DNA of 64,000 nucleotides, taken from contig NZ_CBYL010000004.1 in the NCBI RefSeq assembly GCF_000577335.1, positions 80,551-144,550 on the forward strand, in the 5' to 3' direction. A program made the position numbers and the translations under genes. Every line of letters starts with the position of its first letter. The first letter of the stretch is position 1. The stretch is from Faecalispora jeddahensis. GTDB taxonomy: Bacteria > Bacillota > Clostridia > Oscillospirales > Acutalibacteraceae. Under the pieces are notes generated by a model. That model ran no database searches and was not told the origin of the DNA. It saw only the letters and a list, made by a program, of their open reading frames with translations. Shown here in pieces: positions 44,463 through 53,212 of this stretch.

Positions 44463-45100
44463 GATCCAATCCTTCCAAACCGGGAAACCGGGAACAAAAC
44501 CAATTCCGCTTTCCCTAAAATATATCGTTCATCCACCATGCCGACCGCCTCAAAGCGGCTGTCTTCCGAAACCTCGCGGTTGTCACCGAGAACAAAGATA
44601 TGCCCGGCAGGAACTGTCTGCGGGAATTGCAGCAGCGATTCCGACGTCATCGGCTCGTGCGTGATTCCGTTTTCAATATAGGTAGATTCATCCAGCTCTT
44701 TTCCGTCCACAGAAACCGTACCGGTAATGTAGTCAATATCCACTGTCTGCCCCGGCAGCGCGATCACGCGCTTGACGATCGGCTTTGTCAGGCCGATGGT
44801 ACGCTTCAGCACAACCACATCGCCCTGCTTCGGCTGATAAAAATAGCTGGAGACCACAATTCTGTCTCCACTATAAAGATTCGGCAGCATAGAGGTACCG
44901 TCCACCGTTACCACACGGAACAAAAAGGTAAACAGAATGACTACGGCGACCAGCGCCATGACCAGAGAATCCACCCATTCAAAACAGCTTACGGTAAACG
45001 CACTGGGATGAGGAGACGGATCATTCGGGTCCAAATCATTCTGCTGCAGCTCTGATTCCGGTGCGGCCTGCACCAATGGGTTCTTTTCTTCCTCTTGCAA
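44459..45100 (-). CDS. lepB: Signal peptidase I
   Basis: Cleaves Sec/Tat signal peptides outside the membrane. In the 213-residue protein the single membrane anchor is about 45-65, followed by the catalytic Ser in DGTSMLPNL and Lys in VVLKRTIGL...KRVIALPG, then the box E motif GDNREVSEDSR. The acidic N-terminal part (rich in Asn, Asp, Pro) is cytoplasmic. I chose TTG 45100, ten bases after AAAAGGAGG. The open frame to 45142 runs through the terminator at 45130-45156 and is not supported. Downstream genes overlap. Confidence 0.93.
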   Translation of the reverse strand: MQEEEKNPLVQAAPESELQQNDLDPNDPSPHPSAFTVSCFEWVDSLVMALVAVVILFTFLFRVVTVDGTSMLPNLYSGDRIVVSSYFYQPKQGDVVVLKRTIGLTKPIVKRVIALPGQTVDIDYITGTVSVDGKELDESTYIENGITHEPMTSESLLQFPQTVPAGHIFVLGDNREVSEDSRFEAVGMVDERYILGKAELVLFPVSRFGRIGS

Positions 45101-45129
45101 CGGACGAGCGCCTCCTTTTCGCGAATAGC

Positions 45130-45156
45130 AAAAAAGGGACAATCAATGTCCCTTTC
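45130..45156 (-). terminator. Intrinsic terminator after rplS
   Basis: On the minus strand AAAGGGACA pairs with TGTCCCTTT with a five-base loop, followed by T. It separates rplS from lepB and sits upstream of the chosen lepB start. Confidence 0.85.
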
Positions 45157-45231
45157 TAGCCGTTGAAAGCTGTGTGGAACCTCCCCCCACAGCCTTTTGA
45201 AATCCAAATATAATGGGAGTGGTTCGCCCGA

Positions 45232-45576
45232 TTAGCGAATCTGCTCCTTCACCTTGGCAGCCTTACCAACTCTGTCACGCAGATAGTACAGCTTCGCACG
45301 GCGTACACGGCCCTTGCGCACAATGGCAACATCCTTCACGTTGGGGGAATGGATCGGGAAAACTCTCTCCACGCCTACGCCATAGGATACACGTCTGACA
45401 GTAAAGGTTTCGGTAATGCCGCTGCCTTTACGGGCGATTACGGTGCCCTCAAACAGCTGAATTCTCTCTCTTTCACCTTCACGGATATTTACGCTGACCT
45501 TAACGGTATCGCCGATTCCAAACTTCGGCAGCTCGGTCTTTGCAGATTCCTGAGCAATTAATTTTAAAGCATCCAT
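45232..45576 (-). CDS. rplS: Ribosomal protein bL19
   Basis: Large-subunit protein at the subunit interface. The 114 residues begin after ATG 45576 (AGGAGG ahead), with [26 protein letters not shown] and [19 protein letters not shown] typical. The rpsP-rimM-trmD genes that usually precede it are not adjacent here; rlmH lies upstream instead. A likely L19 leader and promoter precede it. Confidence 0.98.
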   Translation of the reverse strand: MDALKLIAQESAKTELPKFGIGDTVKVSVNIREGERERIQLFEGTVIARKGSGITETFTVRRVSYGVGVERVFPIHSPNVKDVAIVRKGRVRRAKLYYLRDRVGKAAKVKEQIR

Positions 45577-45690
45577 TCTTTTTCCTCCTAAAATATCAGA
45601 CATTCATGCAATGCAGAGGACTGTCCGCTTCAATGTCACGGGAACTCCCGGGCATTGAACCCCGCCGGAAAGGCCAACGGTATCCAAATG
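45577..45690 (-). promoter_or_regulatory. Probable L19 leader
   Basis: About 115 bases between the promoter and rplS contain GC-rich pairing segments (GGCATTTGGATACCG, CCGGCGGGGTTC). Firmicutes often carry an autogenous L19 leader here; the match is by position and structure only. Confidence 0.5.
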
Positions 45691-45697
45691 CCCATAT

Positions 45698-45726
45698 ATC
45701 ATACCATAACACGGTAAAAACTGCAA
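45698..45726 (-). promoter_or_regulatory. Promoter of rplS
   Basis: On the minus strand TTGCAG (45721-45726), a 17-bp spacer and TATGAT (45698-45703). Confidence 0.75.
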
Positions 45727-45842
45727 GATTTTTTTCAAAATTCCCGAAGCAAATGACTCCGCTTTTCCTGATGTAAAATGAAAGACTTCTTTTTCGTCTT
45801 TCTCTTCGCAAAAAGGATGGCGAATGAAGGGCGATTTTGAGA

Positions 45843-46319
45843 TTATTTATGATATTTTCCGTTGCTGTTGATCTGAAACGCCCGGTAAATCTGTTCGCAC
45901 AGCATTACCCTGGCAAGCTGATGAGGAAATGTCATCGGCGACATGGAAAGCCGCAGCGCACTTTTCTCTTTCACCTCGTCGGAAAGCCCGAACGAGCTGC
46001 CGATAATAAAGGTAAATGCGCTGGCTCCGCCCACCGCACGGCGCTCGATCTCTGCCGCAAGCTGCGGCGACGAAAGGAGTTTGCCCTCGATGCACAGGGA
46101 TATCACAGCTCCCTGCGCCAGAGAAAGCAAATGTTCCCCTTCTTTTTTAAGGGCCGCCTGAATCTGCGCCTCAGAGGGAGCGTCCGGCAGGCGCTCCTCC
46201 GTGATCTCGGTGATGGAAAAGCGGCAGAAAGCCCCCAGACGCTTTGCGTATTCGTCACAGGCCGACTGCAGGTATTTTTCCTTCAGCTTGCCAACACATA
46301 AGATTTGAATCGTTACCAT
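45843..46319 (-). CDS. rlmH: 23S rRNA (pseudouridine1915-N3)-methyltransferase
   Basis: SPOUT methyltransferase modifying the 23S helix 69 loop. The 158-residue length is typical. The knot region FTIGSSFGLSDEV-like (FIIGSSFGLS) and the C-terminal LARVMLCEQIYRAFQINSNGKYHK are characteristic. It is preceded by AGGAG before ATG 46319. It lies next to the WalJ-like hydrolase, as often in Firmicutes. Confidence 0.97.
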   Translation of the reverse strand: MVTIQILCVGKLKEKYLQSACDEYAKRLGAFCRFSITEITEERLPDAPSEAQIQAALKKEGEHLLSLAQGAVISLCIEGKLLSSPQLAAEIERRAVGGASAFTFIIGSSFGLSDEVKEKSALRLSMSPMTFPHQLARVMLCEQIYRAFQINSNGKYHK

Positions 46320-46430
46320 ATGATCTCCTGATCCTGAAAGCTCATTTCAAGCCGTCGGGAAAGCTGATTTCTGCGCTGTTGCCCAACAAGCTAATTTCTT
46401 CCTGCCGAAAGCAGGGAGAAACATTTCAGG

Positions 46431-47225
46431 TTAAAACAGCAGAATCTTTCCCGTTTGATTTTCTCTTGGTGCAACCGTCAGCTCAAAATCGATCTGCTGC
46501 TGCATTCCGGCCATTTTCAGCGCGCACAGAGAGGTTTGATACGCGATATCCGGCGTGTTGTTCTCCGCGCTCAGGTGAGCCAGCACAAAACGGGTCGTCC
46601 CCGTTTCGGCCAGATGCGGCAGCATACTGGAGCAGACTTCATTCGATAAATGCCCCACATCAGACAAAATTCGGCGCTTTAAATAATAAGGGTAAGGGCC
46701 GTTCTGCAGCATCCCCACATCGTGGTTTGATTCCAGCACCACCAGATCACTGTTTTCCAGCTCCCGACGAACCTCGTCGGATATGTACCCCAAATCTGTT
46801 GCAAGGGTAAATGTTCTGTCATCGCCCGTGTGGACGCGGTACCCAAAGCCCTCGGCGCAGTCGTGCGAAATCGGGAACGGGCGAATCATCATTTCGGCAC
46901 ACTCCGTTCCGCGTTCCTCCGCCACACAGCAGGTCATTTTCGCGGTGAGCTCGCCGGCCTCTTCCAAGGCCAGGAGCGTCCCGGCGGAGGCGTAAACCGG
47001 GATACGATTCTTTTCCGAAAACACACGCAGGTCTTTTACGTGATCCGTATGCTCGTGCGTAATAAAAATTCCCTTAACAGCCGTAATGGGAATCTCACAG
47101 CTTTCGAGCATCTTCGTGATCTGCCGGGCGCTTCGGCCCACGTCGATCAAAATTCCCGCCTCACGGCTGCCGATATAAAAACTGTTTCCGCTGCTGCCGC
47201 TGAACAGCGGGCAAAACCTTGCCAT
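46431..47225 (-). CDS. walJ: WalJ/YycJ-type metallo-beta-lactamase-fold hydrolase
   Basis: A 264-residue metallo-hydrolase, possible nuclease, near rlmH as in the walRK-region genes of Firmicutes. Metal ligands are in THEHTDHVKDL (near 54-64), plus PISHDC and later ATDLGYIS and LAHLSAENN. I chose ATG 47225 after GAAGGAG; the frame is open to 47246. No walRK is in the window, so only the hydrolase and rlmH remain linked. Confidence 0.88.
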   Translation of the reverse strand: MARFCPLFSGSSGNSFYIGSREAGILIDVGRSARQITKMLESCEIPITAVKGIFITHEHTDHVKDLRVFSEKNRIPVYASAGTLLALEEAGELTAKMTCCVAEERGTECAEMMIRPFPISHDCAEGFGYRVHTGDDRTFTLATDLGYISDEVRRELENSDLVVLESNHDVGMLQNGPYPYYLKRRILSDVGHLSNEVCSSMLPHLAETGTTRFVLAHLSAENNTPDIAYQTSLCALKMAGMQQQIDFELTVAPRENQTGKILLF

Positions 47226-47306
47226 AGCATGCTCCTTCACTGACAAAAATGGTTCAGGCCGGCCATACTTACCGGGACCTGAACCTTTGTGACTACTTGA
47301 TTCGTT

Positions 47307-48590
47307 TCAGACCGCCTGCGCCACCGAAGGGTCCGGCACATGAACCCTTTTGATGTCTGCGCCCAAAGCCAGAAGCTTTTTCTCTACATCCTCATACCCG
47401 CGCTCAATGTGCTGAATATCCTCTACCTGGCTGACGCCGTGCGCACACAAAGCCGCGATCAGCATGGCGGCGCCGGCACGAAGATCCGTAGCCCTTACCG
47501 GAGCGGCGTTCAGGTGATCAACACCTTCCACTACCGCCAGCTTGCCGTCGACGGAAATCTGAGCGCCCATGCGCTTGAGCTCCTCCACATAACGGAAGCG
47601 ATTGTCCCATACGCTTTCATTGATAATGCTTGTTCCGTGGGCAATTGAAAGCACAACCGCAATCTGCGGCTGCATATCGGTCGGGAAGCCCGGGTGAGGC
47701 ATCGTTTTAATATTGCAGCGATTCAGAGGCTGATCGCGTTTGATCCGGATGGAATCATCGTATTCTTCCACAGTAACGCCCATTTCCTCCAGCTTGGCAG
47801 AAATGGATTCGAGATGCTTCGGAATCACGTTTTTGATCAGCACGTCGCCGCCGGTAGCCGCAGCCGCGGCCATATACGTTCCGGCTTCAATCTGATCCGG
47901 AATAATGGAGTAGGTTGTCCCTTTGAGGTGCTCGACACCGTAGATTTTGATCACATCGGTGCCCGCACCGCGGACATCTGCCCCCATCGAGTTTAAAAAG
48001 TTCGCCAAATCGACAATATGAGGCTCTTTGGCGGCGTTTTCAATTACCGTCGTACCCTTGGCCCGTACGGCCGCCAGCATAATATTAACCGTCGCACCGA
48101 CCGAAACTACGTCCATGTAAATATTGTTCCCGATAAGCTCTTTTGCGGAAACGTCTACCATGCCGCCTTCCAGCGCATAGGTTGCGCCAAGCGCCCCAAA
48201 CCCCTTTAAATGCTGATCAATCGGACGTACGCCGAAATCGCAGCCGCCGGGCATGCTGACCACCGCGTGGCGGAACCGGCCGAGCAAAGCGCCCAGCAGA
48301 TAGTACGAGCCGCGGATATGCCGGGCCAGCTCATACGAAGCCACACAGGTATGAATCGGCCTTGGGTCGATTTCAATGGTAGAAGAGTTGATTTTTCGAA
48401 TCTTAGCCCCCATATCGTACAAAATTCGGGTAATTGCTGTAACATCGGTTATATTGGGAATGTTTTCAATTCTGCAAATATCATCCGCCATAATAGCTGC
48501 CGGAATAATGGCAATAGCGGCGTTCTTAGCGCCACTCACGATTACTTCACCGGTCAGCCGATTGCCACCGGTAATCACAAATTTATCCAA
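47307..48590 (-). CDS. murA: UDP-N-acetylglucosamine 1-carboxyvinyltransferase
   Basis: First committed step of peptidoglycan synthesis. The 427-residue protein has SGAKNAAIAIIPAA near 19-32 and GGCDFGVRPIDQHL near 115-128. The position of the usual catalytic Cys falls within this GGCDFGVR segment, where the CxxR-type loop is expected; the exact site should be checked by alignment. I chose TTG 48590, nine bases after GGAG, over TTG 48605. Fosfomycin sensitivity would depend on the Cys. Confidence 0.95.
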   Translation of the reverse strand: MDKFVITGGNRLTGEVIVSGAKNAAIAIIPAAIMADDICRIENIPNITDVTAITRILYDMGAKIRKINSSTIEIDPRPIHTCVASYELARHIRGSYYLLGALLGRFRHAVVSMPGGCDFGVRPIDQHLKGFGALGATYALEGGMVDVSAKELIGNNIYMDVVSVGATVNIMLAAVRAKGTTVIENAAKEPHIVDLANFLNSMGADVRGAGTDVIKIYGVEHLKGTTYSIIPDQIEAGTYMAAAAATGGDVLIKNVIPKHLESISAKLEEMGVTVEEYDDSIRIKRDQPLNRCNIKTMPHPGFPTDMQPQIAVVLSIAHGTSIINESVWDNRFRYVEELKRMGAQISVDGKLAVVEGVDHLNAAPVRATDLRAGAAMLIAALCAHGVSQVEDIQHIERGYEDVEKKLLALGADIKRVHVPDPSVAQAV

Positions 48591-48856
48591 CGCGGCACGC
48601 TCCAATCATTATAATAACAGGTAGTATTGTCATGAAATTCAAAGGATAACTGTAATATTGTCAAAACAAAAAAATTGTCAGTAAAATTCAATTGAAAAGT
48701 CGTTTCTGAAATAAGAGAAAATCATCCTGTTTTTGTCAGAAAAAGAAGCTAAAATCAGTTTCTTTCAAAGCTATTTTGTACTTCTAAGATGATAATACAC
48801 CAAGGAAAAAAAGTCAATAAAATCCCTAAATTTATCGATTCTGCGCAAAGAAATAA
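48591..48856. other. AT-rich spacer between murA and the M23 gene
   Basis: About 265 bases, with no gene and no clear promoter. A TTGACA is present on the minus strand near 48660, without a good -10. Confidence 0.5.
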
Positions 48857-48890
48857 AAAAAGCATTTCGGTTTTATGCGAAATGCTTTTT
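48857..48890 (-). terminator. Intrinsic terminator after the M23 gene
   Basis: Perfect 13-bp stem (48857-48869/48878-48890) with T-rich ends on both strands. Confidence 0.92.
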
Positions 48891-48899
48891 CGTTCTTTC

Positions 48900-50594
48900 T
48901 CAGCGGCTCACATACAGCAACGGATTCACTTTTTGGCCATTTTTAATTACCTCAAAATGCAGGTGAGCACCGGTGGAATCTCCTGTGCTGCCGATCAGCG
49001 CGATGGGCTGGCCCTTTGAAACCCTTTGCCCGGAGGAAACCAGAATCTTGCTGGTGTGACCGTACAGGGTAGAAATGCCGTTTCCATGGTTGATCTGCAG
49101 GTGATATCCGTATCCACTGGAGCTGTATTTGACATAAGAAACCACGCCGCCGTCTGCCGCCACAATGGTTTTGCCGTAAGAATTGCCGCCGGAAATGTCG
49201 ATACCGGTGTGCATTCTGCCCCAGCGATAAGCAAAGTAGCTGGTGATATTGCGGATGGAAGGCACAGGCCACATCAGGGACCCGCTGCTCTCGCCAGAAC
49301 CGCTGTACTGCGGACGCTTTTTTGTACCGGTCACAACCTTTTTGTCCACGGCCTCGGTGACAACACGCTTGCTGAGCGTTGTGCGCGAGGTTTCAATCCC
49401 GTTGACATAAGTGACCTCTTCTGTAATTTCCTGAACTCCCTCCTGACCCTGTGTTACGATTTTGGAATAATCCGTATACTGGCTGTCATCCTTCTCCGTA
49501 ACGGTTTTATAGGGCAAAGAGGTTGTCCGGGTTTCTTTTTTCACTACTTTTACATGCAGCAGGGTCTGTGGAGTCTGTACGTTCAGCTGCATGCCGATTT
49601 TCAAATCGTCGCCGACCCGGTTATTATTCAGGCGGTTCAGTTCCGATAACGTCAGGTTGTACTGCCTCGCGATCGAGGTGGCGGTATCGCCGTCTTTTAC
49701 CGTATACACCGCTGCAGCCTGCTCAGAACCGGTTAGCTTTTCGGCCATATTCTCAGCGCTGATGATGCTGGCGGTCGGGAACAATCCGTTGATGGTTTCC
49801 ACATCCTCGGAAAAAGAAACCTTTGCCGCCTGATCACCGGCTTTCGCGGTGTTGAGAATGTTCTGCAAAAGATATGTCATGTCCGCACTGCTTTTCACCG
49901 CGCCGATCAGTTCCCCGTCAACATATAATCCGCTGCCCTCTTCAATGATCCCGTTGGATTGTTGAATCAGGCGGTCGCATAACGTGCTGGCAGCATAAAA
50001 TCTGCCGCTGTCCATCGTGGTAAGAATAAAGGTGGGTGTGATTTTCAAATTGGCGGAGGCCACGGTGTTGTACACCATGCGCTGATTCACCATTTCTGTC
50101 GCTTTTTCAAAAACAGATTCGTCTTTGATCGTCGCAATCTGTTTTCCGTCATAGCTTAAAACCAGACCGTAATCCTGATGATTCCAATAGCTGATGGTAC
50201 CCAGCAGCAAAAATACGGAACAAACCGGAGCCGCGATGTTCAGCACAGACATCACAAATTTTTTGCGGATCACAAAGTGAAGTCCGACATGCTGAAGACG
50301 CCCGATCGCGCCTGTGAGGGTCAATCCTTTGGAAAGCTCTTTTAAATGCTCTCCATCTTTTCGAAAATTATCCCAAAACAGGCGGATCTCTTTTTTCAGC
50401 TTGAGCAATTGTTTGCCAATGGTTTTCGCATAAATCAGTCCGGCCAGCTCCACAGCGGGAGTCATAAAACGGACAAATCTTCTGCGCAGTCTTTTTAAAA
50501 TCCGGACAGACTGAACCCCGGTGATATATATCATACGGCAGCCAGCGGCGCCGTACCCCTGAATCGAAACTCGATGAAGGGATAATTGTTGCAT
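48900..50594 (-). CDS. Membrane-anchored LysM-G5-M23 peptidase
   Basis: A 564-residue envelope peptidase. About 115 cytoplasmic residues (many Arg/Lys) precede a single membrane helix (about 117-137). Outside follow a ~150-residue region, a LysM domain (YTVKDGDTATSIARQYNLT, near 298-345), a G5 domain (about 350-425) and a C-terminal M23 metallopeptidase (about 455-560) with zinc motifs H-x3-D (HTGIDIS) and HLHFEV. It probably cuts peptidoglycan cross-links. Sporulation factors such as SpoIIQ share the M23 fold, but the long cytoplasmic N-terminus is unusual. ATG 50594 after AGGAAGG. Confidence 0.88.
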   Translation of the reverse strand: MQQLSLHRVSIQGYGAAGCRMIYITGVQSVRILKRLRRRFVRFMTPAVELAGLIYAKTIGKQLLKLKKEIRLFWDNFRKDGEHLKELSKGLTLTGAIGRLQHVGLHFVIRKKFVMSVLNIAAPVCSVFLLLGTISYWNHQDYGLVLSYDGKQIATIKDESVFEKATEMVNQRMVYNTVASANLKITPTFILTTMDSGRFYAASTLCDRLIQQSNGIIEEGSGLYVDGELIGAVKSSADMTYLLQNILNTAKAGDQAAKVSFSEDVETINGLFPTASIISAENMAEKLTGSEQAAAVYTVKDGDTATSIARQYNLTLSELNRLNNNRVGDDLKIGMQLNVQTPQTLLHVKVVKKETRTTSLPYKTVTEKDDSQYTDYSKIVTQGQEGVQEITEEVTYVNGIETSRTTLSKRVVTEAVDKKVVTGTKKRPQYSGSGESSGSLMWPVPSIRNITSYFAYRWGRMHTGIDISGGNSYGKTIVAADGGVVSYVKYSSSGYGYHLQINHGNGISTLYGHTSKILVSSGQRVSKGQPIALIGSTGDSTGAHLHFEVIKNGQKVNPLLYVSR

Positions 50595-50654
50595 TCCGTC
50601 AGTCCTTCCTTTCGCGCAAGGAAAATTGGTTACAAATTTGTAATTAACTCTTAT

Positions 50655-50683
50655 ATGATAATATAAAAATCAAAAATATGCAA
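50655..50683 (-). promoter_or_regulatory. Promoter of the M23 peptidase gene
   Basis: On the minus strand TTGCAT (50678-50683), a 17-bp spacer and TATCAT (50655-50660). Confidence 0.6.
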
Positions 50684-50747
50684 CCTTTTGGAAGGAATTT
50701 ACAATTTGGTAAATTTTTCTGGAGGATTCAGGCGAAAGAAAAGAGAC

Positions 50748-51206
50748 TCAGACGGGATAGGTCAGACGCTGTTCCGTCCAGTCTGAAATGACCGTCAGAA
50801 AGGAGGCGGCATCCTGTTTGGCTTCTTCAAGATCGTGCTCCAGATAGTTGCCGCACTCAATGGAGGTGCAGCCGGGAACCTCGCCGGAATAATTCGCGAT
50901 CTTTGCAAAAATGTCTTTCATCAGGGCAATGGCGTCGGAATGCTTCATATCTCTGACAAGAAAATAGAATCCGGTACGGCAGCCCATAGGGCCAAAGTAA
51001 ATGATCTGGTCACGAAACGCGGAGTTGCGGGCCATCGTCGCAAACAAATGCTCCATTGTATGCATGGCCGGATTCGATAAAAACGGCGGCACATTCGGTT
51101 TTCTCAGGCGAACGTCGTATGTGGTGATATCTCCGTCTACACGGGAAAGGTAGATTCCAGGAGTTAAAATGTCGTGGTTGATCTGAAAGCTTGCAATTTT
51201 ATCCAT
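50748..51206 (-). CDS. luxS: S-ribosylhomocysteine lyase LuxS
   Basis: Splits S-ribosylhomocysteine to homocysteine and DPD, the AI-2 precursor. The 152-residue protein has the metal motif H-x2-E-H (HTMEHLFA) near residues 54-58, and the metal Cys in MGCRTGF near 84. N-terminus SFQINHDIL is typical. ATG 51206 follows GAGGG. The 400 bases upstream (51207-51604) contain no recognisable riboswitch; they hold the terminator at 51551-51594. Confidence 0.97.
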   Translation of the reverse strand: MDKIASFQINHDILTPGIYLSRVDGDITTYDVRLRKPNVPPFLSNPAMHTMEHLFATMARNSAFRDQIIYFGPMGCRTGFYFLVRDMKHSDAIALMKDIFAKIANYSGEVPGCTSIECGNYLEHDLEEAKQDAASFLTVISDWTEQRLTYPV

Positions 51207-51550
51207 GTTAAATCCCTCTTATCAGCAGATTTCAGTTTCGGTCTTGTTTGCAAATGAAAAATCGATGGATTTTCGAGATGAAATTATGCCCGACAAGGAA
51301 AACCGAGCAGGAATACTTGCCGTATTCCAGACATTTTTGATACAGACGGACGCAATTTCAGCTGAAACAGACGAGACTCTTGATTTTACAAACAAGGCCT
51401 CACTGTCTCTTGTTTTATTCTACCGTTTTTGCCTGCTCTTTGCAAGCATACCCTTTCGCCTGGCTTACATATATTTTCGTAGAAAGCTTAAGTTAGTCCG
51501 CATAAAATGCTTTTCAGTCTTTTGTTACCTTGCAAGTCTTTATTGAAAAT
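51207..51550. other. Non-coding stretch upstream of luxS
   Basis: No gene supported; an open frame on + has no family look and no ribosome site. No SAM-type riboswitch pattern was found. It probably contains the luxS promoter, which I could not place. Confidence 0.5.
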
Positions 51551-51594
51551 AAAGAAAAGCCGCACGAAGACTGATTATTCAGTATTCATGCGGC
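51551..51594 (-). terminator. Intrinsic terminator of the AT-rich two-gene unit
   Basis: On the minus strand GCCGCATGAATACTGA pairs with TCAGTCTTCGTGCGGC (16 positions, one mismatch) with TTTTCTTT after. It ends the small membrane gene. Confidence 0.9.
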
Positions 51595-51604
51595 CCAAAA
51601 ATGA

Positions 51605-51769
51605 TTATCGCCCTATCTTGCGTAAAATTAATTGTGCAATCGCAACACATGCAGAAATTAAGATCACTCGCAATACCATATTTTCAATGATATAAGAGAT
51701 CCAAACCGCAATGATTCCAGAAACTAAAATGATCAGTATTCCTAAAAAAGTCGTTTTAGTCCGATTCAT
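51605..51769 (-). CDS. 54-residue two-helix membrane protein
   Basis: Starts MNRTKTTFLGILIILVSG after a near-perfect ribosome site AAAGGAGTGACGT; stop at 51605-51607. Residues about 7-28 and 31-50 are hydrophobic helices, with a short Glu/Asn turn between and a basic C-terminus (LRKIGR). I do not recognise the family. It follows the secreted-protein gene by 45 bases on the same strand, shares its AT-rich composition and ends at a strong terminator, so the two form a unit. It may be an immunity- or holder-type membrane partner (inference). Confidence 0.7.
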   Translation of the reverse strand: MNRTKTTFLGILIILVSGIIAVWISYIIENMVLRVILISACVAIAQLILRKIGR

Positions 51770-51814
51770 ACGTCACTCCTTTAGCGCTTCACCATAAATA
51801 AATATTTATATTAT

Positions 51815-52468
51815 TCACCTTTTAGAGATATTAGAAGTATGGGTTCCCATAACAGTTCCCGTTGCATCATAACCTGCATAATAAACACTATAAGTATACC
51901 AACCCACTTTGGGCGCATAATCAACATAATTATAATATGTTGTTACCTTAGCACTCATCCATGCGGTGGTATAAAAAAATCCAGCAATAATTGCCGACAC
52001 AACAGCAGTAGCTCCCCCAGTTACTGCAGCAAGTGCCGCAGCTAAAGATGCCAGTGTGAAGTTTTGAACAAGATAATTATAAATTATAGGAGAGTCTGCA
52101 GACCAATTTCCAGCCCTTGCAATGATCGGCGACTCAGTTATTACTTTCTCTACTAATTCACCATTATAATACAGGTCTTTGGTTATTTCATTGAACTCGA
52201 CTACATTTACTGTACCATCTTCTTCAGTGACATTAATAACCATATTTCCATTGTCTCCGATAAAGTGCTCAAAAATGACAGTATTACCATTACTTAGTGT
52301 AGCTATTTCTGTAAAATTAGAACTATTTGTCGACCCTATAATTTCAAAAGTGCTTCCTTCAAAATAATCTTGACCGCTGATACTTGATGCAGCGTATGCA
52401 GGCATGGATAGGGTAAAAACAGAAGACAATGATAATACTAATGCAATAATTTTTTTACGAAGTTTCAT
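51815..52468 (-). CDS. Secreted protein with hydrophobic Ala/Gly-rich segment, unknown
   Basis: A 217-residue protein with a clear Sec signal peptide (MKLRKKIIALVLSLSS..., cleavage after MPAYA, near residue 26). The mature part has a beta-rich domain (about 27-110), then a strongly hydrophobic Ala/Gly/Val stretch (about 137-168) and a Tyr-rich C-terminus (about 175-205). I do not recognise a family. The layout recalls large secreted bacteriocins such as geobacillin-26-type proteins, but I cannot verify this. GGAGG ahead of ATG 52468. Promoter at 52596-52624. AT-rich compared with neighbours, so possibly acquired. Confidence 0.75.
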   Translation of the reverse strand: MKLRKKIIALVLSLSSVFTLSMPAYAASSISGQDYFEGSTFEIIGSTNSSNFTEIATLSNGNTVIFEHFIGDNGNMVINVTEEDGTVNVVEFNEITKDLYYNGELVEKVITESPIIARAGNWSADSPIIYNYLVQNFTLASLAAALAAVTGGATAVVSAIIAGFFYTTAWMSAKVTTYYNYVDYAPKVGWYTYSVYYAGYDATGTVMGTHTSNISKR

Positions 52469-52595
52469 TTCTTTACCTCCAATTACATTACATACATTTT
52501 ACACACTTTGTTTTTTATTCAGAAGCATATAATACAAATTTTATTGTTAAACTCAATAAACCATTGGGACCAAAGCCTTTCATCCATTTTTTTCC

Positions 52596-52624
52596 ATTTT
52601 ATACTATAATTGGTTATTTGTCAA
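52596..52624 (-). promoter_or_regulatory. Promoter of the AT-rich two-gene unit
   Basis: On the minus strand TTGACA (52619-52624), a 17-bp spacer and TAAAAT (52596-52601). The leader is about 120 bases. Confidence 0.65.
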
Positions 52625-52669
52625 TTAATTATTTATTATTAATTAATAATTTACTTTTAGCCTGGCCTT

Positions 52670-53086
52670 TTAGCTCAGCCGGTAATACGGTCTGTCTTCG
52701 TCGAAAAACCAATAGCGAATCCAGTCGTCCAGCATAATTCCCACACTGGACAACAGAAACCAAATCACGCTGGATTTCAGGCTGATCTGCCCCAGCAGCT
52801 GAAAGCGCAGCTTGGAATAATCCCACACCTGCCACCCCAGCCAAAGATTGACGATACAGCCGGTCAGGAATTCCAGCGCAGTGATCATCAAAGCCGAAAT
52901 CAGCATTTGAAGCAGCAGCGGCATATCCCAGGAAACAACCTCGTTGATTAGTCCGCACAGGACAAAGCACAGCCCGCCGAGCAGAAACATACTCCAATGA
53001 GAATACCCTCTCCACAGCATTTCGAGCCAAAAATAAATCAGGCCGCCGACCAGAAAAAGTAAAACTCCTTTTCCAAACGCTTTCAT
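52670..53086 (-). CDS. Putative ABC-type permease-like small membrane protein (PF06541-type)
   Basis: A 138-residue membrane protein with about four helices (about 5-22, 31-50, 58-82, 104-122). The pattern FLVGGLIYFWLEMLWRGYSHWSM, ALEFLTGCIVN, QVWDYSKLRF and DDWIRY fits the family often annotated as putative ABC transporter permease (CmpB-like), of unknown function. I chose ATG 53086 after AGGAGGGG; the open frame up to 53509 lacks support and overlaps other elements. Confidence 0.8.
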   Translation of the reverse strand: MKAFGKGVLLFLVGGLIYFWLEMLWRGYSHWSMFLLGGLCFVLCGLINEVVSWDMPLLLQMLISALMITALEFLTGCIVNLWLGWQVWDYSKLRFQLLGQISLKSSVIWFLLSSVGIMLDDWIRYWFFDEDRPYYRLS

Positions 53087-53212
53087 CAGAATCCCCTCCT
53101 GCCCAGATATATTCCGTGCCGCGCGGCAATATGAAAGTGCCGGCGGATGAATATCTGCAGGGGAACTGGAAAATCTACCAAATATGAATGAACTTTTCAG
53201 GAGGCGATTCAC

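Noticed and set aside
48620..48665. murA promoter candidates
   Set aside because: TATAAT near 48610 lies too close to the ribosome site, and the TTGACA near 48660 lacks a proper -10.
51205..51546. 113-codon open frame on + upstream of luxS
   Set aside because: No ribosome site, no family pattern, overlaps the luxS start on the other strand.
51207..51550. Possible SAM-type riboswitch before luxS
   Set aside because: None of the conserved SAM-I core blocks are present.
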